64,000 nt of DNA, from contig NZ_RQWN01000003.1 in assembly GCF_003977755.1 (NCBI RefSeq), positions 248,001 to 312,000 on the forward strand, read 5' to 3'. Below the pieces are notes generated by a model. It was not told the DNA's origin. It ran no database searches and saw nothing but the letters and a program-made list of their open reading frames with translations. This DNA comes from Haloterrigena salifodinae (GTDB lineage: Archaea > Halobacteriota > Halobacteria > Halobacteriales > Natrialbaceae). Positions 1 through 8,164 of this stretch are shown here, piece by piece. Position numbers and translations under genes: made by a program. How positions within the stretch are numbered: position 1 is the stretch's first letter; every line of letters starts with the position of its first letter.

Positions 1-1
1 G

Positions 2-154
2 CTGATCCTCGTCATCGAGTTCGCCGGCGGCGTCCGCTCCGACGGGGTGCTCGTCTCAGAGTACGTCTCGACGTGCGTGTTCCTGACGACGCTGCTGGCG
101 ATCCCGGTACTCACCGTGTTAATCGCGGTACTGCAGTCCGGCGTCGTGCTGTGA
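2..154 (+). CDS. AEC-family (auxin efflux carrier-like) permease, C-terminal end only
   Basis: Only the last 50 codons are in the window; the gene starts upstream and stops with TGA at 152-154. The visible part has a short polar stretch followed by a hydrophobic segment (VFLTTLLAIPVLTVLIAVL) and a very short tail. This matches the usual last transmembrane helix of AEC-family carriers, which end with a similar helix after a conserved Ser/Thr-Val run. The family name is inferred from this tail alone; any multi-pass membrane protein with a similar last helix would look alike. It points toward the converging PAP2 gene. Confidence 0.5.
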   Translation: MILVIEFAGGVRSDGVLVSEYVSTCVFLTTLLAIPVLTVLIAVLQSGVVL

Positions 155-173
155 CAAAAATTCGGGCCGTCAG

Positions 174-893
174 TCACCCTCGAGCGGACGACCGGTCGCG
201 ACCGCCGCGTACGAACTGCAACCCGCCGAACACGACAAGCGTGGCGACGAAGATCAGGACGGCGTCGATCGCGGCGCCGCTCGTCGCGAGCGCGACGACG
301 CCGACCGCGACGGCGATCGCGAACGCGACCGTCTGCTGGTCGGTCGGGTAGCGGGCCGTCAGCCGGTTCGCGACCACCAAGAACGTCACGCCGACGGCGA
401 CCCCGGCGACGACGTCGACGAGATAGTGGACGCCCAGCGCGATCCGCGAGGCGGAAACGAGCGAGACGACCGTCGCCGCCGCGGCGGCCCGCTGGCGGGC
501 CGTGCCGATCGAGAGCCGCCGGGCGAGGCCGCCGTAGACGACCGTCGTCAGGACGGCGTGTCCGCTCGGGAACCCGTAGCCGTCGGCGGTCCCCGTCGCC
601 TCGTACAGCGACCGGGCCAGCGGTCCCAGCGCCTCGAGTTCGGCGAGCGGTTGGCCGGGTCGGGGAAGAGCGAAGGCGTATTTCAGGGCGGTCACCAGCG
701 AGAAGCCGGCCAGCATCAGCCCGACGAGGACGGCGGCGTCCTCGCGGTCGTCCGGCCGAAGCCAGTAGACGACCCCGACGAGGAGGACCAGAAACCAGAC
801 GTCCCCCAGCTGGGTCAGGAGGGCGACCAGCAACGCCGCCCACTCGGGGACGAGTTCTTGGATCTGCGGGAGGACACCGATTCCCCGTGACAT
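174..893 (-). CDS. PAP2-superfamily membrane phosphatase
   Basis: This 239-residue multi-pass membrane protein carries all three PAP2 catalytic motifs: K71-x6-RP (KYAFALPRP), PSGH at 109-112, and SR at 149-150 followed by H156 and D160. The two histidines and the Asp are the known catalytic set of this family, which removes phosphate from lipid phosphates such as undecaprenyl or phosphatidyl-glycerol phosphates at the membrane. About six hydrophobic segments are visible. The exact lipid substrate cannot be read from sequence; a polyprenyl pyrophosphate or phosphatidate role is equally possible. Confidence 0.88.
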   Translation of the reverse strand: MSRGIGVLPQIQELVPEWAALLVALLTQLGDVWFLVLLVGVVYWLRPDDREDAAVLVGLMLAGFSLVTALKYAFALPRPGQPLAELEALGPLARSLYEATGTADGYGFPSGHAVLTTVVYGGLARRLSIGTARQRAAAAATVVSLVSASRIALGVHYLVDVVAGVAVGVTFLVVANRLTARYPTDQQTVAFAIAVAVGVVALATSGAAIDAVLIFVATLVVFGGLQFVRGGRDRSSARG

Positions 894-998
894 GACCGCC
901 GCTACGCCGAGGGTACACTAATTGGTATCGGCTTGCTTCGGCTCGAGTCACGGGTTACGAGGTCGTTTCTGTTCCGCGGAGCTCGTCTCGTAGCGAAC

Positions 999-1436
999 AT
1001 GGACGAGCAGGCGCGGCTGACGAAACTGGACGACGAGAACGCGGGACGGCTCGTAGAAACTGTACTCGAGGCCGAGTACGTCGCCCGACTCGAGCGGTAT
1101 CTCGACGCCGAACACGACGAGGCGGTGCCGACCGAGAACCCGCGCGCGTTCAAGCGTGGCGACGGCGTCCGGGCCGTCAGCTTCGAGACCGAAACGACGG
1201 TCGCGGACAGGCCGGCCCTCGCGGTGACGGTCCACGTCGACGACGGGGCGGTCGTGCAGACGACCGCCGAACGGCGCGGCTCGGACGTCGACGGGACGGT
1301 AGAGCTCCTGTTCCCGGCCGAGATCGCTCCCGACCCGGCCGAGGTGGTGAGAAACCTCTTCGAGCCGAGGGGTCAGTCCGTCTCGGTGACCGTCGACGAA
1401 TCGGGCGACGTGACGGCGTACGCGATCGAGGTGTGA
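999..1436 (+). CDS. conserved haloarchaeal hypothetical protein
   Basis: I do not recognise this 145-residue protein. An upstream TTG at 933 would extend it by 22 residues that read as basic, non-haloarchaeal sequence, so I chose the ATG at 999. The product is acidic and soluble, with no signal peptide or membrane segment. It has an N-terminal part likely to be helical, then alternating beta-like strands (SFETETTVADRPALAVTVHV and VSVTVDESGDVTAYAIEV). It stands alone between the divergent PAP2 gene and the convergent FrhB-like gene. Confidence 0.7.
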   Translation: MDEQARLTKLDDENAGRLVETVLEAEYVARLERYLDAEHDEAVPTENPRAFKRGDGVRAVSFETETTVADRPALAVTVHVDDGAVVQTTAERRGSDVDGTVELLFPAEIAPDPAEVVRNLFEPRGQSVSVTVDESGDVTAYAIEV

Positions 1437-1477
1437 ACCGAACGAACGGAAAAGAAACCGACGCGAACCGACTCAGC

Positions 1478-3109
1478 TCAGTGACCCTGGTCGTGCGGGT
1501 TCAGCGCGGTGCCGTAGTTCTCGGCGTGGTCGGTGTAATCGATAAACCGGGGCGCGTCGGGGTCGAAGGGACGCTCGAGGCTCTCGAAGGCCTTCTTCTT
1601 GTCCCAGCCCTGGAGCTTGCCGACCGCCGAGCGGTCCTCGAGATCGTGGTAGTCGAGTTTCGGCTCGGTCATTTCCCAGGCCTTCATTCCCTGATCGGTC
1701 CGGATGATGACACTCGAGTACTCGTCGGAAGAGCCGACGGAGCCGACAGTGATGTCCGAACAGAAGCCGGTGAAGTCGGCACACTCGTCGCAGCCCTTGA
1801 GCGCGGCGTCGTGGAAGTTCTCGATGTCCTCCTCGACGATCATCTCGCCGTCGTGGTCGTAGACCATCATCTTCCCGTTGAGGACGTCCATCTTGCCGAT
1901 CTCCGACGGGGAGATGCCGCGCTTTTCCTCGAGCTGTTCGCCCATGAGGCTGTGGTAGTTGAAGTTCTTCGTACACATCAGCGCGATCGTGTAGTCGACC
2001 GCGCGGATGCCCTCGTTCTGGGCCTGGTAGTCCCACTCGAAGTCCTGCAGGGCGCGGATGCCCTCGATCTCACACGGCGTACCGACGATGGCCAGCGAGA
2101 GGTCGTCCCAGTCCTTGTCGGGGAGCTTGTGCTCCCACTGTTTCAGGTCGAGGTTGCCGAGCGCGAGCGTCTGGTTGTAGACGGTGCCGGCGTTCTCGAT
2201 GAGCTCCTCGGTGGTCGTCGCGAGGAAGCTCTCGGCCTTCCACTCTTCCTCTTCGCTCTCGGTCGCGACGAGGGCGCCATCGATCTCGCCCTCCTCGAGG
2301 AGCGTCGAGAGGACGCCGGTGACGACGCCGCCGTCCTGGGCGCCGTCGGTCCAGTCGTCCTCGACCTTCGCGGAGAACTCCGTGATCGGATCACCGGCGC
2401 CCTTGACGTTGTCCTCGCCGCCGGTGATCTTCCACTGGCGCTCGTAGCGCATCCCGCCGCGGGGACAGAAGTCCCAACAGAGCGAACAGCCGGTACACAT
2501 CTTGACCAGTTCCGGCAGGTCGTCGTCGCCGACGCCGATCGAATCGGACGGGCAGGCGGCGACGCAGGTCCCACACTGGATACAGCGGCCTTCGTCGATG
2601 ACGGCCTCGTCCAGCTCCATGAACCAGGTCTTCTCGTCGGGCGTCTCGATGTCGTTCATCTGCGACCGGATCGAGTACTCCGGCGTCTCGAGGTCGACGC
2701 CGTCCGGAATCCCGACGCGGGTGTCGGGAGCGTCGTCGTAGACGTCCTGGCTGACGTTCTCGGCCGGCTCGGTGAACTCGAGCTCGCCGAGTTCGCCCAT
2801 CTCGTCGACGTTGGCGGCGCCGGCCCCGTCGGTGGCGACGCGCTTGTCGTCGGCCGAGTCTGCGGACGCGGCCGGTTCGGCCGTCTTCTCGCCGCAGGTG
2901 CAGGTGTCGGGCGAGCAACTCTCACCCTCGGCACTCTCGCCACCGTCCGTGGCGATGGCGCCGTCTCGAGCGTGCTCGGTTCCCTCTCGAGAGCGCGGCG
3001 CGGCGCCGCCCGTCTCGGGGAACATGACCGCTTCGTCGTCGTCCGTATTCGACTCGGGAACGGTCGGGAAGACGCGTTCCTCGGTGTCGTCGGAGCCATT
3101 AGTCCCCAT
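1478..3109 (-). CDS. F420-type FrhB/FdhB-like iron-sulfur oxidoreductase subunit
   Basis: The 543-residue product has a disordered acidic N-terminus (1-150) containing an unusual Cys cluster (C65, C70, C72). Two 4Fe-4S motifs follow: C176-x2-C179-x2-C182-x3-C186 and C205-x2-C208-x2-C211-x3-C215. The rest is a coenzyme F420 hydrogenase/dehydrogenase beta-subunit domain (IVGTPCEIEGIRAL, then a Cys-rich CDECADFTGFCSD stretch). FrhB-type domains bind FAD and exchange electrons with F420. The ATG at 3109 is preferred over upstream in-frame starts because it overlaps the end of the siroheme reductase gene by 11 nt (translational coupling). I infer it delivers electrons from reduced F420 to the neighbouring siroheme enzyme, as the fused N-terminal half of methanogen Fsr does. 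Confidence 0.85.
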   Translation of the reverse strand: MGTNGSDDTEERVFPTVPESNTDDDEAVMFPETGGAAPRSREGTEHARDGAIATDGGESAEGESCSPDTCTCGEKTAEPAASADSADDKRVATDGAGAANVDEMGELGELEFTEPAENVSQDVYDDAPDTRVGIPDGVDLETPEYSIRSQMNDIETPDEKTWFMELDEAVIDEGRCIQCGTCVAACPSDSIGVGDDDLPELVKMCTGCSLCWDFCPRGGMRYERQWKITGGEDNVKGAGDPITEFSAKVEDDWTDGAQDGGVVTGVLSTLLEEGEIDGALVATESEEEEWKAESFLATTTEELIENAGTVYNQTLALGNLDLKQWEHKLPDKDWDDLSLAIVGTPCEIEGIRALQDFEWDYQAQNEGIRAVDYTIALMCTKNFNYHSLMGEQLEEKRGISPSEIGKMDVLNGKMMVYDHDGEMIVEEDIENFHDAALKGCDECADFTGFCSDITVGSVGSSDEYSSVIIRTDQGMKAWEMTEPKLDYHDLEDRSAVGKLQGWDKKKAFESLERPFDPDAPRFIDYTDHAENYGTALNPHDQGH

Positions 3110-4799
3110 GGGCAACACCTCGTGCAACCGGCGCGTCGGCCCCTTGCATGATCTGTCGGAGGCGCTCGTTGTCGATGCGGCGAGTCCACTCGTAGAACTT
3201 CTCGCCGTCGTCGCGGCCCTCACTATAGGCCTCGAACAGCTGCTCGAGCGCCGGAATCACGGACTGGGCGGGGACGGCGTTCTCGACCCAGTCGAGGAAC
3301 TCGTTGTCGGCGCCGAGCGATCCGCCGAGTCCGAAGTCCATGCCTTCGACGATGTTGTCGCCCTCGGCGTTGGTGCTGTTCTCATCCTCGAGTTTGACCG
3401 TCTCGCCGCGGAAGCCGATGTCGGCGATCTGGGGCTGAGCACAGGAGGCCGAGCAGCCGGACATGTGCATCCGGATGGCCTCGATGTCGTCGGGGACGTC
3501 GATGCGCTCGTCGAGTTCGCGGGCCCAGCGCTTGGTGCGCTTCTTGGTCTCGATGATAGCGTAGTTACAGAACTCGTTGCCCGTACAGCCGACCGCGCCG
3601 CGGGAGAACGGCCCCGGATCGGGGCTGTACTCCTGGGCGAACGGCTCCGCCAGCAGGTCCTCGACGTTCTCGTCGGGGATGTGGGTGATCAGGAAGTTCT
3701 GATCGGTCGCCAGACGCACGGAGGCGTCTTCGGTCCCGTACTTCTCGGCGGCGCGGGCGGCCTCGGCGAACTCGTCGCCGCCCATGCGGCCGGCGATCAC
3801 GTTGAAGCCGACGTAGTTGAGTCCATCCTGCTTCTGTTCGTGGACGCCAACGTGGTCGCCCTGGTAGCCGACGGTCAGGTTCTCGCCGCCAGTGGGCAGG
3901 TCGATCGTACAGCGGTCGCGGACGGCCTCCTCGAACTTCTCGGGGCCCATCTGCTCGACGAGGTAGCGCATGCGGCAGACGCCGCGGTTGTTGCGGTCGC
4001 CGAGTTCCTTGAACGTCTGGGCGACGGCGCGGCAGAACTCGACGGCTTCCTCGGGTCGAATGAAGACGTCGAGCTCCGAGCCCATCCGTGGGCCGTCGGA
4101 GAGGCCGCCGCCGACGCGAGCGTGGAAACCGTAGAGGTACTCGCCGTCGATCTCCTTTTTCGCGGGGACGAGACCGACGTCGTTGATCTGGGACTGCGCG
4201 CAGTCGTGTGCGCAGCCGGTGATCGTGATCTTGAACTTCCGCGGGAGGTTGGCGTACTCGCGGTTCTCGGTAAAGAAATCCGAGACAGCCTCGATAACCG
4301 GTTGTGCATTGAAACACTCGTGGTCGTCGAGTCCAGCCGCGGGGCAGCCGAGGACGTTCCGGGCGGAGTCACCGCAGCCCTGAACAGTCGTTAGGCCGAC
4401 CTCGTCGTAGCGCTCCCACATCTCGGGCACGTCCTCGACGCGGATCCAGTGTTTCTGGATATCCTGGCGGGTCGTGATGTCGAGGTAGGCGTCGCCCCAG
4501 AGTTCGTTCTGCTCTTCGCCGCCGTACTCCTCGGGAGCGACGGCGTAGTCGTCGGTAACCTCGCCGATGACCTCGGCCTGTTCGGGCGTGAGCTTGCCGC
4601 CCGGAACCTTGGTCCGGATCATGAAGTAGCCCTCCTGCTTCTGGGCGTACATGCCGGCCCACTTCAGGCGCTCCCACTCGCCGCCGCCGGCGCGCTCCTC
4701 GATCTCCTCGAAGGAGAGTTCCTCGTCGGCGTAGTCGTAGACGTCGTCGATAACGTCGAGCGGGTGCTTGTTCTGTTTGTATTGCTCCGTCGTATTCAT
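3099..4799 (-). CDS. siroheme/4Fe-4S nitrite or sulfite reductase
   Basis: This 566-residue protein has the duplicated half-domains of nitrite/sulfite reductases and the complete siroheme-4Fe-4S binding set: C405-x5-C411 (CTGNEFC) and C449-x3-C453 (CSASC). A second, related Cys motif lies in the first half (GCAHDCAQSQ, about 195-202). The enzyme performs a six-electron reduction of nitrite to ammonia or sulfite to sulfide in the cytoplasm. The ATG at 4799 is chosen over a GTG three codons upstream. Ferredoxin nitrite reductase (NirA-like) is the usual haloarchaeal annotation, but sulfite cannot be excluded. No nitrate reductase or transporter is adjacent. The stop codon overlaps the start of the FrhB-like gene. 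Confidence 0.85.
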   Translation of the reverse strand: MNTTEQYKQNKHPLDVIDDVYDYADEELSFEEIEERAGGGEWERLKWAGMYAQKQEGYFMIRTKVPGGKLTPEQAEVIGEVTDDYAVAPEEYGGEEQNELWGDAYLDITTRQDIQKHWIRVEDVPEMWERYDEVGLTTVQGCGDSARNVLGCPAAGLDDHECFNAQPVIEAVSDFFTENREYANLPRKFKITITGCAHDCAQSQINDVGLVPAKKEIDGEYLYGFHARVGGGLSDGPRMGSELDVFIRPEEAVEFCRAVAQTFKELGDRNNRGVCRMRYLVEQMGPEKFEEAVRDRCTIDLPTGGENLTVGYQGDHVGVHEQKQDGLNYVGFNVIAGRMGGDEFAEAARAAEKYGTEDASVRLATDQNFLITHIPDENVEDLLAEPFAQEYSPDPGPFSRGAVGCTGNEFCNYAIIETKKRTKRWARELDERIDVPDDIEAIRMHMSGCSASCAQPQIADIGFRGETVKLEDENSTNAEGDNIVEGMDFGLGGSLGADNEFLDWVENAVPAQSVIPALEQLFEAYSEGRDDGEKFYEWTRRIDNERLRQIMQGADAPVARGVAHGD

Positions 4800-5082
4800 A
4801 GAGACCACCGCTGGCGAGCGCTGCCAGTAGCCAGCGCGGTCACACTATCGTGAAGGACCATCGTTTAGCGGGTAGTAACACCCTAGCCCTATACCACCCT
4901 GCAAAGGGGCGAATCATGACGAGGGTCGTCCGAACAAGAAAATATTGCCTGCTTCGGAAGCCGCGGTTCTCTCCGCAGTCGAGAGACCCCCTCCGAGCGG
5001 ACGGTAACGCTGTCAGATCAGTCGGCTCGAGCGAAGGTCGTCACCGATGCATGCAGTATTTTCCGGTAATTGAGCGGCCGTC
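4800..5082. promoter_or_regulatory. leader/promoter region of the siroheme reductase operon
   Basis: This 283-bp non-coding stretch is the 5' region of the leftward operon. Just upstream of the start is an inverted repeat, CGCTGGC at 4809-4815 and GCCAGCG at 4830-4836. It overlaps an alternative shorter stem (CTGGC/GCCAG, 4811-4825), so the two hairpins exclude each other in RNA. I could not choose a TATA box with confidence; GGTATAGGG on the minus strand near 4890 is a candidate. No gene of convincing composition is present. Confidence 0.4.
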
Positions 5083-5667
5083 TCAGTGGAAACAGGCGAC
5101 GGGGTCGCCCGCGCTCCGCGGGTCGGGCTCGAACGTCGGCTCGTCGGCGAGGCCAGCGTAGCGAGCCCGGAGGACAATCTGGTCGTCGACGTAGTAGGTG
5201 ACGCGGATGGACCGCTCGGATTCCTCGGGCGTCCGTCGTATTTTGGTCGCCAGATCGTAGACGAGCGAGACCAGTTTCGCCTCGCGGTCGGACTCCGCAT
5301 CGACCGGTTTCACGTCCCTCGCCTCGAGGTCGAACTCGAACCCAGCGGTCTCTGATCCATACTTCTCGACAAAGGCGTTGTGCTGGTACGCCGCTTCGAA
5401 ATCGCGGACGTACTCGCCGGCCGACTCGAGCAGCGGGTCCGGCGGGGTCGGATACGTCGCGGGTTCGAGAGCTCCGTCGCGGATGGGCGGGGACGGGTCA
5501 GGCCGATCGACGTCGTCGCAGTCGAACTCGTCGGCCGGGACGACGCCGGAATCGAGCGACTCCTCGGACTCCGAGTTCGTGAGATCGCCTTCGAAACAGC
5601 CTGCAGCCCCCAGAGACAGCCCCACCATCGATGTGAGAAGGGCGCGGCGGGAACGGGGTTTGCGCAT
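5083..5667 (-). CDS. Tat-exported lipoprotein of unknown function
   Basis: This 194-residue protein begins with a twin-arginine motif (SRRALLT) and a hydrophobic stretch ending in a lipobox Cys (LGAAGC, C23). It would therefore be folded in the cytoplasm, exported by Tat and anchored to the membrane, which is the common haloarchaeal route. The mature part is acidic and has no motif I recognise. A leaderless-type TATA element lies upstream of the ATG at 5667. It is separate from the ftsY gene behind it. Confidence 0.8.
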   Translation of the reverse strand: MRKPRSRRALLTSMVGLSLGAAGCFEGDLTNSESEESLDSGVVPADEFDCDDVDRPDPSPPIRDGALEPATYPTPPDPLLESAGEYVRDFEAAYQHNAFVEKYGSETAGFEFDLEARDVKPVDAESDREAKLVSLVYDLATKIRRTPEESERSIRVTYYVDDQIVLRARYAGLADEPTFEPDPRSAGDPVACFH

Positions 5668-5683
5668 ACATTGGTGTCAGGCA

Positions 5684-5694
5684 GATATTATATG
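5684..5694 (-). promoter_or_regulatory. TATA box of the lipoprotein gene
   Basis: The minus strand reads CATATAATAT here, centred about 22 nt from the ATG at 5667, in an otherwise GC-rich stretch. Position and composition fit an archaeal TATA box driving a leaderless or nearly leaderless transcript. Confidence 0.6.
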
Positions 5695-5805
5695 TAAGTT
5701 TCGTATTCCCGTCGAATGACGGTTCGTAGGTCCGCGACTCGAGAGAGAATCGACGAGTTGCGACCGCGACGTAGCCGGAATCGACGCCGGGACGCCGTTC
5801 GATCG

Positions 5806-7386
5806 CTATTCGTCGTCCTCGAGCAAGCGATCGACCATCTCGTCGGGGTCGAACGGGTCGATGTCGTCGTACCCCTGACCGACACCGAGGAACAGGATCG
5901 GCTTCCCGGTGACGTGTGCGATCGAGATCGCCGCGCCGCCGTTGGAGTCGGCGTCGGCTTTCGTCAGGATCGCTCCGTCGATCTCGGCGGCCTCGTTGAA
6001 CTCGCGGGCGCGGTTGACGGCGTCCTGTCCGGCGACGGCCTCGTCGACGAACAGCGTCATGTCCGGGCCGACGACGCGATCGATCTTCTCGAGTTGATCC
6101 ATCAGCCCCTCGTTGGTGTGGAGCCGACCCGCGGTGTCGCCGAGCACGATGTCGATGTCGTTGGCCTCGGCGTACTCGACGCCGTCGTAGAGCACGGCGG
6201 CGGGGTCGCCGCCCTGTTCGTGAGTGATGAGCTTCGTACCGAGCGCCTCGGCGTGTTGCTCGATCTGCTCGTTGGCTCCGGCGCGGTAGGTGTCGCCGTT
6301 GGCCGTCACCGTCGAGTAGCCCCGCTCCTCGAAGTAGCGGCTCAGCTTCGCGATCGACGTCGTCTTCCCGACGCCGTTGACGCCAGTGAAGACGATGGTG
6401 ACCGGCTTCTCCGCGGCGGCGATGCGCTCGTCGAAATCGAACTGGCCGACGCTGATCACGTCGTAGATCGCATCGCGCAGCGCCTCCTCGATCACGTCGC
6501 CCGTCGAGGTTGTGAACGACCGGGTTTCCCCGACCAGTTCGTCGCGCAGGTTGTCGAGGATCTCCTCGGTGACGCCCATCTCCACGTCGCTCGAGAGCAA
6601 CGCCATCTCGAGTTCGTGCAGGGGGGCCTCGAGGTCTTCCTCCTCGATGACGAACTTCCCCTTGACGAGCGAGCGGGCCTTGGTACCGAATCCGGTCGAG
6701 GACGACTCCTCGTCGGCGTCGGCTTCCGCGTCTGCGTCCGCGTCTTCCTCCTCGTCCTCGAGCGCGTCGGCCTCGGCTGCGTCGGCCGTCTCAGCCTCGA
6801 GTTCGGTCTCGGCGCCGTCGTCCGGCTTGACGTCGGCAGCCGGTTCGTCCTCGGCCTCGTCCGTCTCCTCGTCGGCCTCGCTGCCCCGTTTGATGATTCC
6901 CTTGAGGTCGAATCCGGAGCTCTCCTCTTCGTCGGCTTCGGGCACCGACTCCGCCTCAGTCTCGGGTTCGGGTTCGGAGTCGACCTCAGGTTCCGGCTCC
7001 GCAGCCGACGGATCGTCCGTCTCAGCCGCGCCGGCTGTCTCGGCCGCGTCGGCCGCCTCAGCCGCGTCAGGGGTCGACGCGGGTTCCGGCTCGTCGGCCT
7101 CCGGTTCGGCGCTGGCCGCCGCCGTCTCGTTCGGCGCCGCCGTCTCGGCCTCGAGTTCGCTCTCGGGCTCGTCGACCGGTTCACCGGTGGTATCAGGAGC
7201 GTCCGGAGTCGTCGCGTCGTCTTCGCGGGCCTCGGCCGCGTCGGCCGCCGGCTCGGACTCGGCTTCGATCTCCTCGGCTTGCGCCTCCTCGAGTTCGTCC
7301 TCGTCGACTTCCTCGACGTTCTCTTCGGCGGCTTCTTCGGCGTCTTTCCGGAAGCTCCCGAGTTTCTCCTTCAGGTTGTCAAACAT
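5806..7386 (-). CDS. ftsY: signal recognition particle receptor FtsY
   Basis: The C-terminal 300 residues form the SRP-type GTPase: P-loop GVNGVGKTT (about 333-341), DTAGRLHTN (G3), TKADADS (G4) and a C-terminal GVGQGYDD. It docks the SRP-ribosome complex at the membrane for co-translational insertion. The N-terminal 220 residues are an extremely acidic Glu/Asp/Ala low-complexity domain, much longer than in most FtsY proteins and typical in kind for halophiles. It is last in the leftward ribosomal/prefoldin cluster, 21 nt after pfdA. The SRP54 gene, often near ftsY in archaea, is not in this window. Confidence 0.96.
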   Translation of the reverse strand: MFDNLKEKLGSFRKDAEEAAEENVEEVDEDELEEAQAEEIEAESEPAADAAEAREDDATTPDAPDTTGEPVDEPESELEAETAAPNETAAASAEPEADEPEPASTPDAAEAADAAETAGAAETDDPSAAEPEPEVDSEPEPETEAESVPEADEEESSGFDLKGIIKRGSEADEETDEAEDEPAADVKPDDGAETELEAETADAAEADALEDEEEDADADAEADADEESSSTGFGTKARSLVKGKFVIEEEDLEAPLHELEMALLSSDVEMGVTEEILDNLRDELVGETRSFTTSTGDVIEEALRDAIYDVISVGQFDFDERIAAAEKPVTIVFTGVNGVGKTTSIAKLSRYFEERGYSTVTANGDTYRAGANEQIEQHAEALGTKLITHEQGGDPAAVLYDGVEYAEANDIDIVLGDTAGRLHTNEGLMDQLEKIDRVVGPDMTLFVDEAVAGQDAVNRAREFNEAAEIDGAILTKADADSNGGAAISIAHVTGKPILFLGVGQGYDDIDPFDPDEMVDRLLEDDE

Positions 7387-7407
7387 GGTGGGAAAGGGGT
7401 CCCGTCG

Positions 7408-7857
7408 TTACTCGTCGGGCTGTTGACCCTGGCCCATCTGCTGCATCTGCTGTTGCATCGCCTGCTGCTGAAGCTGCTGGGCCTGCTGCTCGAGCTCCTC
7501 GCTCTCGGTCTCGAGTTCGGCGATCTCGCTGTTGATCTCGTCGATCCGGTCGTCGAGGTTCTCCTTCTTGCTCTCGAGGGCGTCGACGGCGTCGTCCTCC
7601 TCGAATTCCGCGGCGTAGTCGGCGCCGAGTTCGACGATCACTTCGTCGATGTCCTCGATGGTGGCTCGAAGGTAGGCGCCGCCGCCGATGGGCACCTGCA
7701 CCGTCGAGTCCGTGTCCAGCGTCTCGAGGGCCTCGATGGCCTCGTCGGACTCGGTTTTCTGTTGCTGGACGCCCTCGACGCTCTGTTCGAGTGCCTCGAT
7801 CTGTTCTTCGATCTCCTGAATCTCCTGGGACAGCTGCTGTAGTTGTTGCTGACTCAT
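7408..7857 (-). CDS. pfdA: prefoldin subunit alpha
   Basis: This 149-residue protein has the prefoldin alpha layout: an N-terminal coiled coil (1-45), a central beta hairpin region (VPIGGGAYLRATI), and a C-terminal coiled coil ending in a Gln/Met-rich tail. Two alpha and four beta subunits form the hexameric holdase that passes unfolded proteins to the thermosome. The ATG at 7857 overlaps the stop of rpl18a by 4 nt. A long upstream extension of this frame covers the L18Ae gene and is rejected. Confidence 0.95.
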   Translation of the reverse strand: MSQQQLQQLSQEIQEIEEQIEALEQSVEGVQQQKTESDEAIEALETLDTDSTVQVPIGGGAYLRATIEDIDEVIVELGADYAAEFEEDDAVDALESKKENLDDRIDEINSEIAELETESEELEQQAQQLQQQAMQQQMQQMGQGQQPDE

Positions 7858-8030
7858 TGTTGGGTAATATCCTCGAGTTCGATCTGCATCTGCTTCGGAC
7901 CGCATCGACTCTCGAGTCGAGAGAGAACGCGTTCGCAACCGACGCTCTCGTTTTCGGTCACGGCCGCGGTTTCGCACGCCGCGAAACCGTCGTAATCGAC
8001 GACCCGGCCGGTAACCGTAAACCGACTCAT
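7854..8030 (-). CDS. rpl18a: 50S ribosomal protein L18Ae (LX), divergent
   Basis: A 58-residue protein starting MSRFTVTGR. Its length, the FTVTG start, the ENESV..ERVLSRL core, the QIELE end and its place directly before pfdA identify L18Ae, a small archaeal 50S protein. The middle (residues 10-27) and the usually basic GLKR-type segment (here CGPKQMQ) differ from the family pattern I know. Its DNA contains several palindromes, including a 9-bp stem (7967-7989). The ATG at 8030 gives the correct family length. Confidence 0.8.
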   Translation of the reverse strand: MSRFTVTGRVVDYDGFAACETAAVTENESVGCERVLSRLESRCGPKQMQIELEDITQQ

Positions 8031-8164
8031 GGGTATGACTCCGGCAGGCAGTCGGAAGAATGTTCCTTTCCATCGGAGTCGATCGCCGTTCGCGGCGGCC
8101 GTCGCAGCGAGCGGCCAGTCGGCCGGTGCCAAACGGTTTTGCGGACGACGTCGTACGGGTTCCC

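Noticed and set aside
1433-4394. Long plus-strand frames (572 and 540 codons) opposite the siroheme reductase and FrhB-like genes
   Set aside because: They are antisense shadows without domain motifs; the minus strand has complete Fe-S and siroheme motifs.
5716-7842. A 708-codon plus-strand frame opposite ftsY and pfdA
   Set aside because: It is the antisense of acidic Glu/Asp/Ala coding sequence, giving a Val/Leu/Gly/Arg-rich translation. The minus-strand genes are unambiguous.
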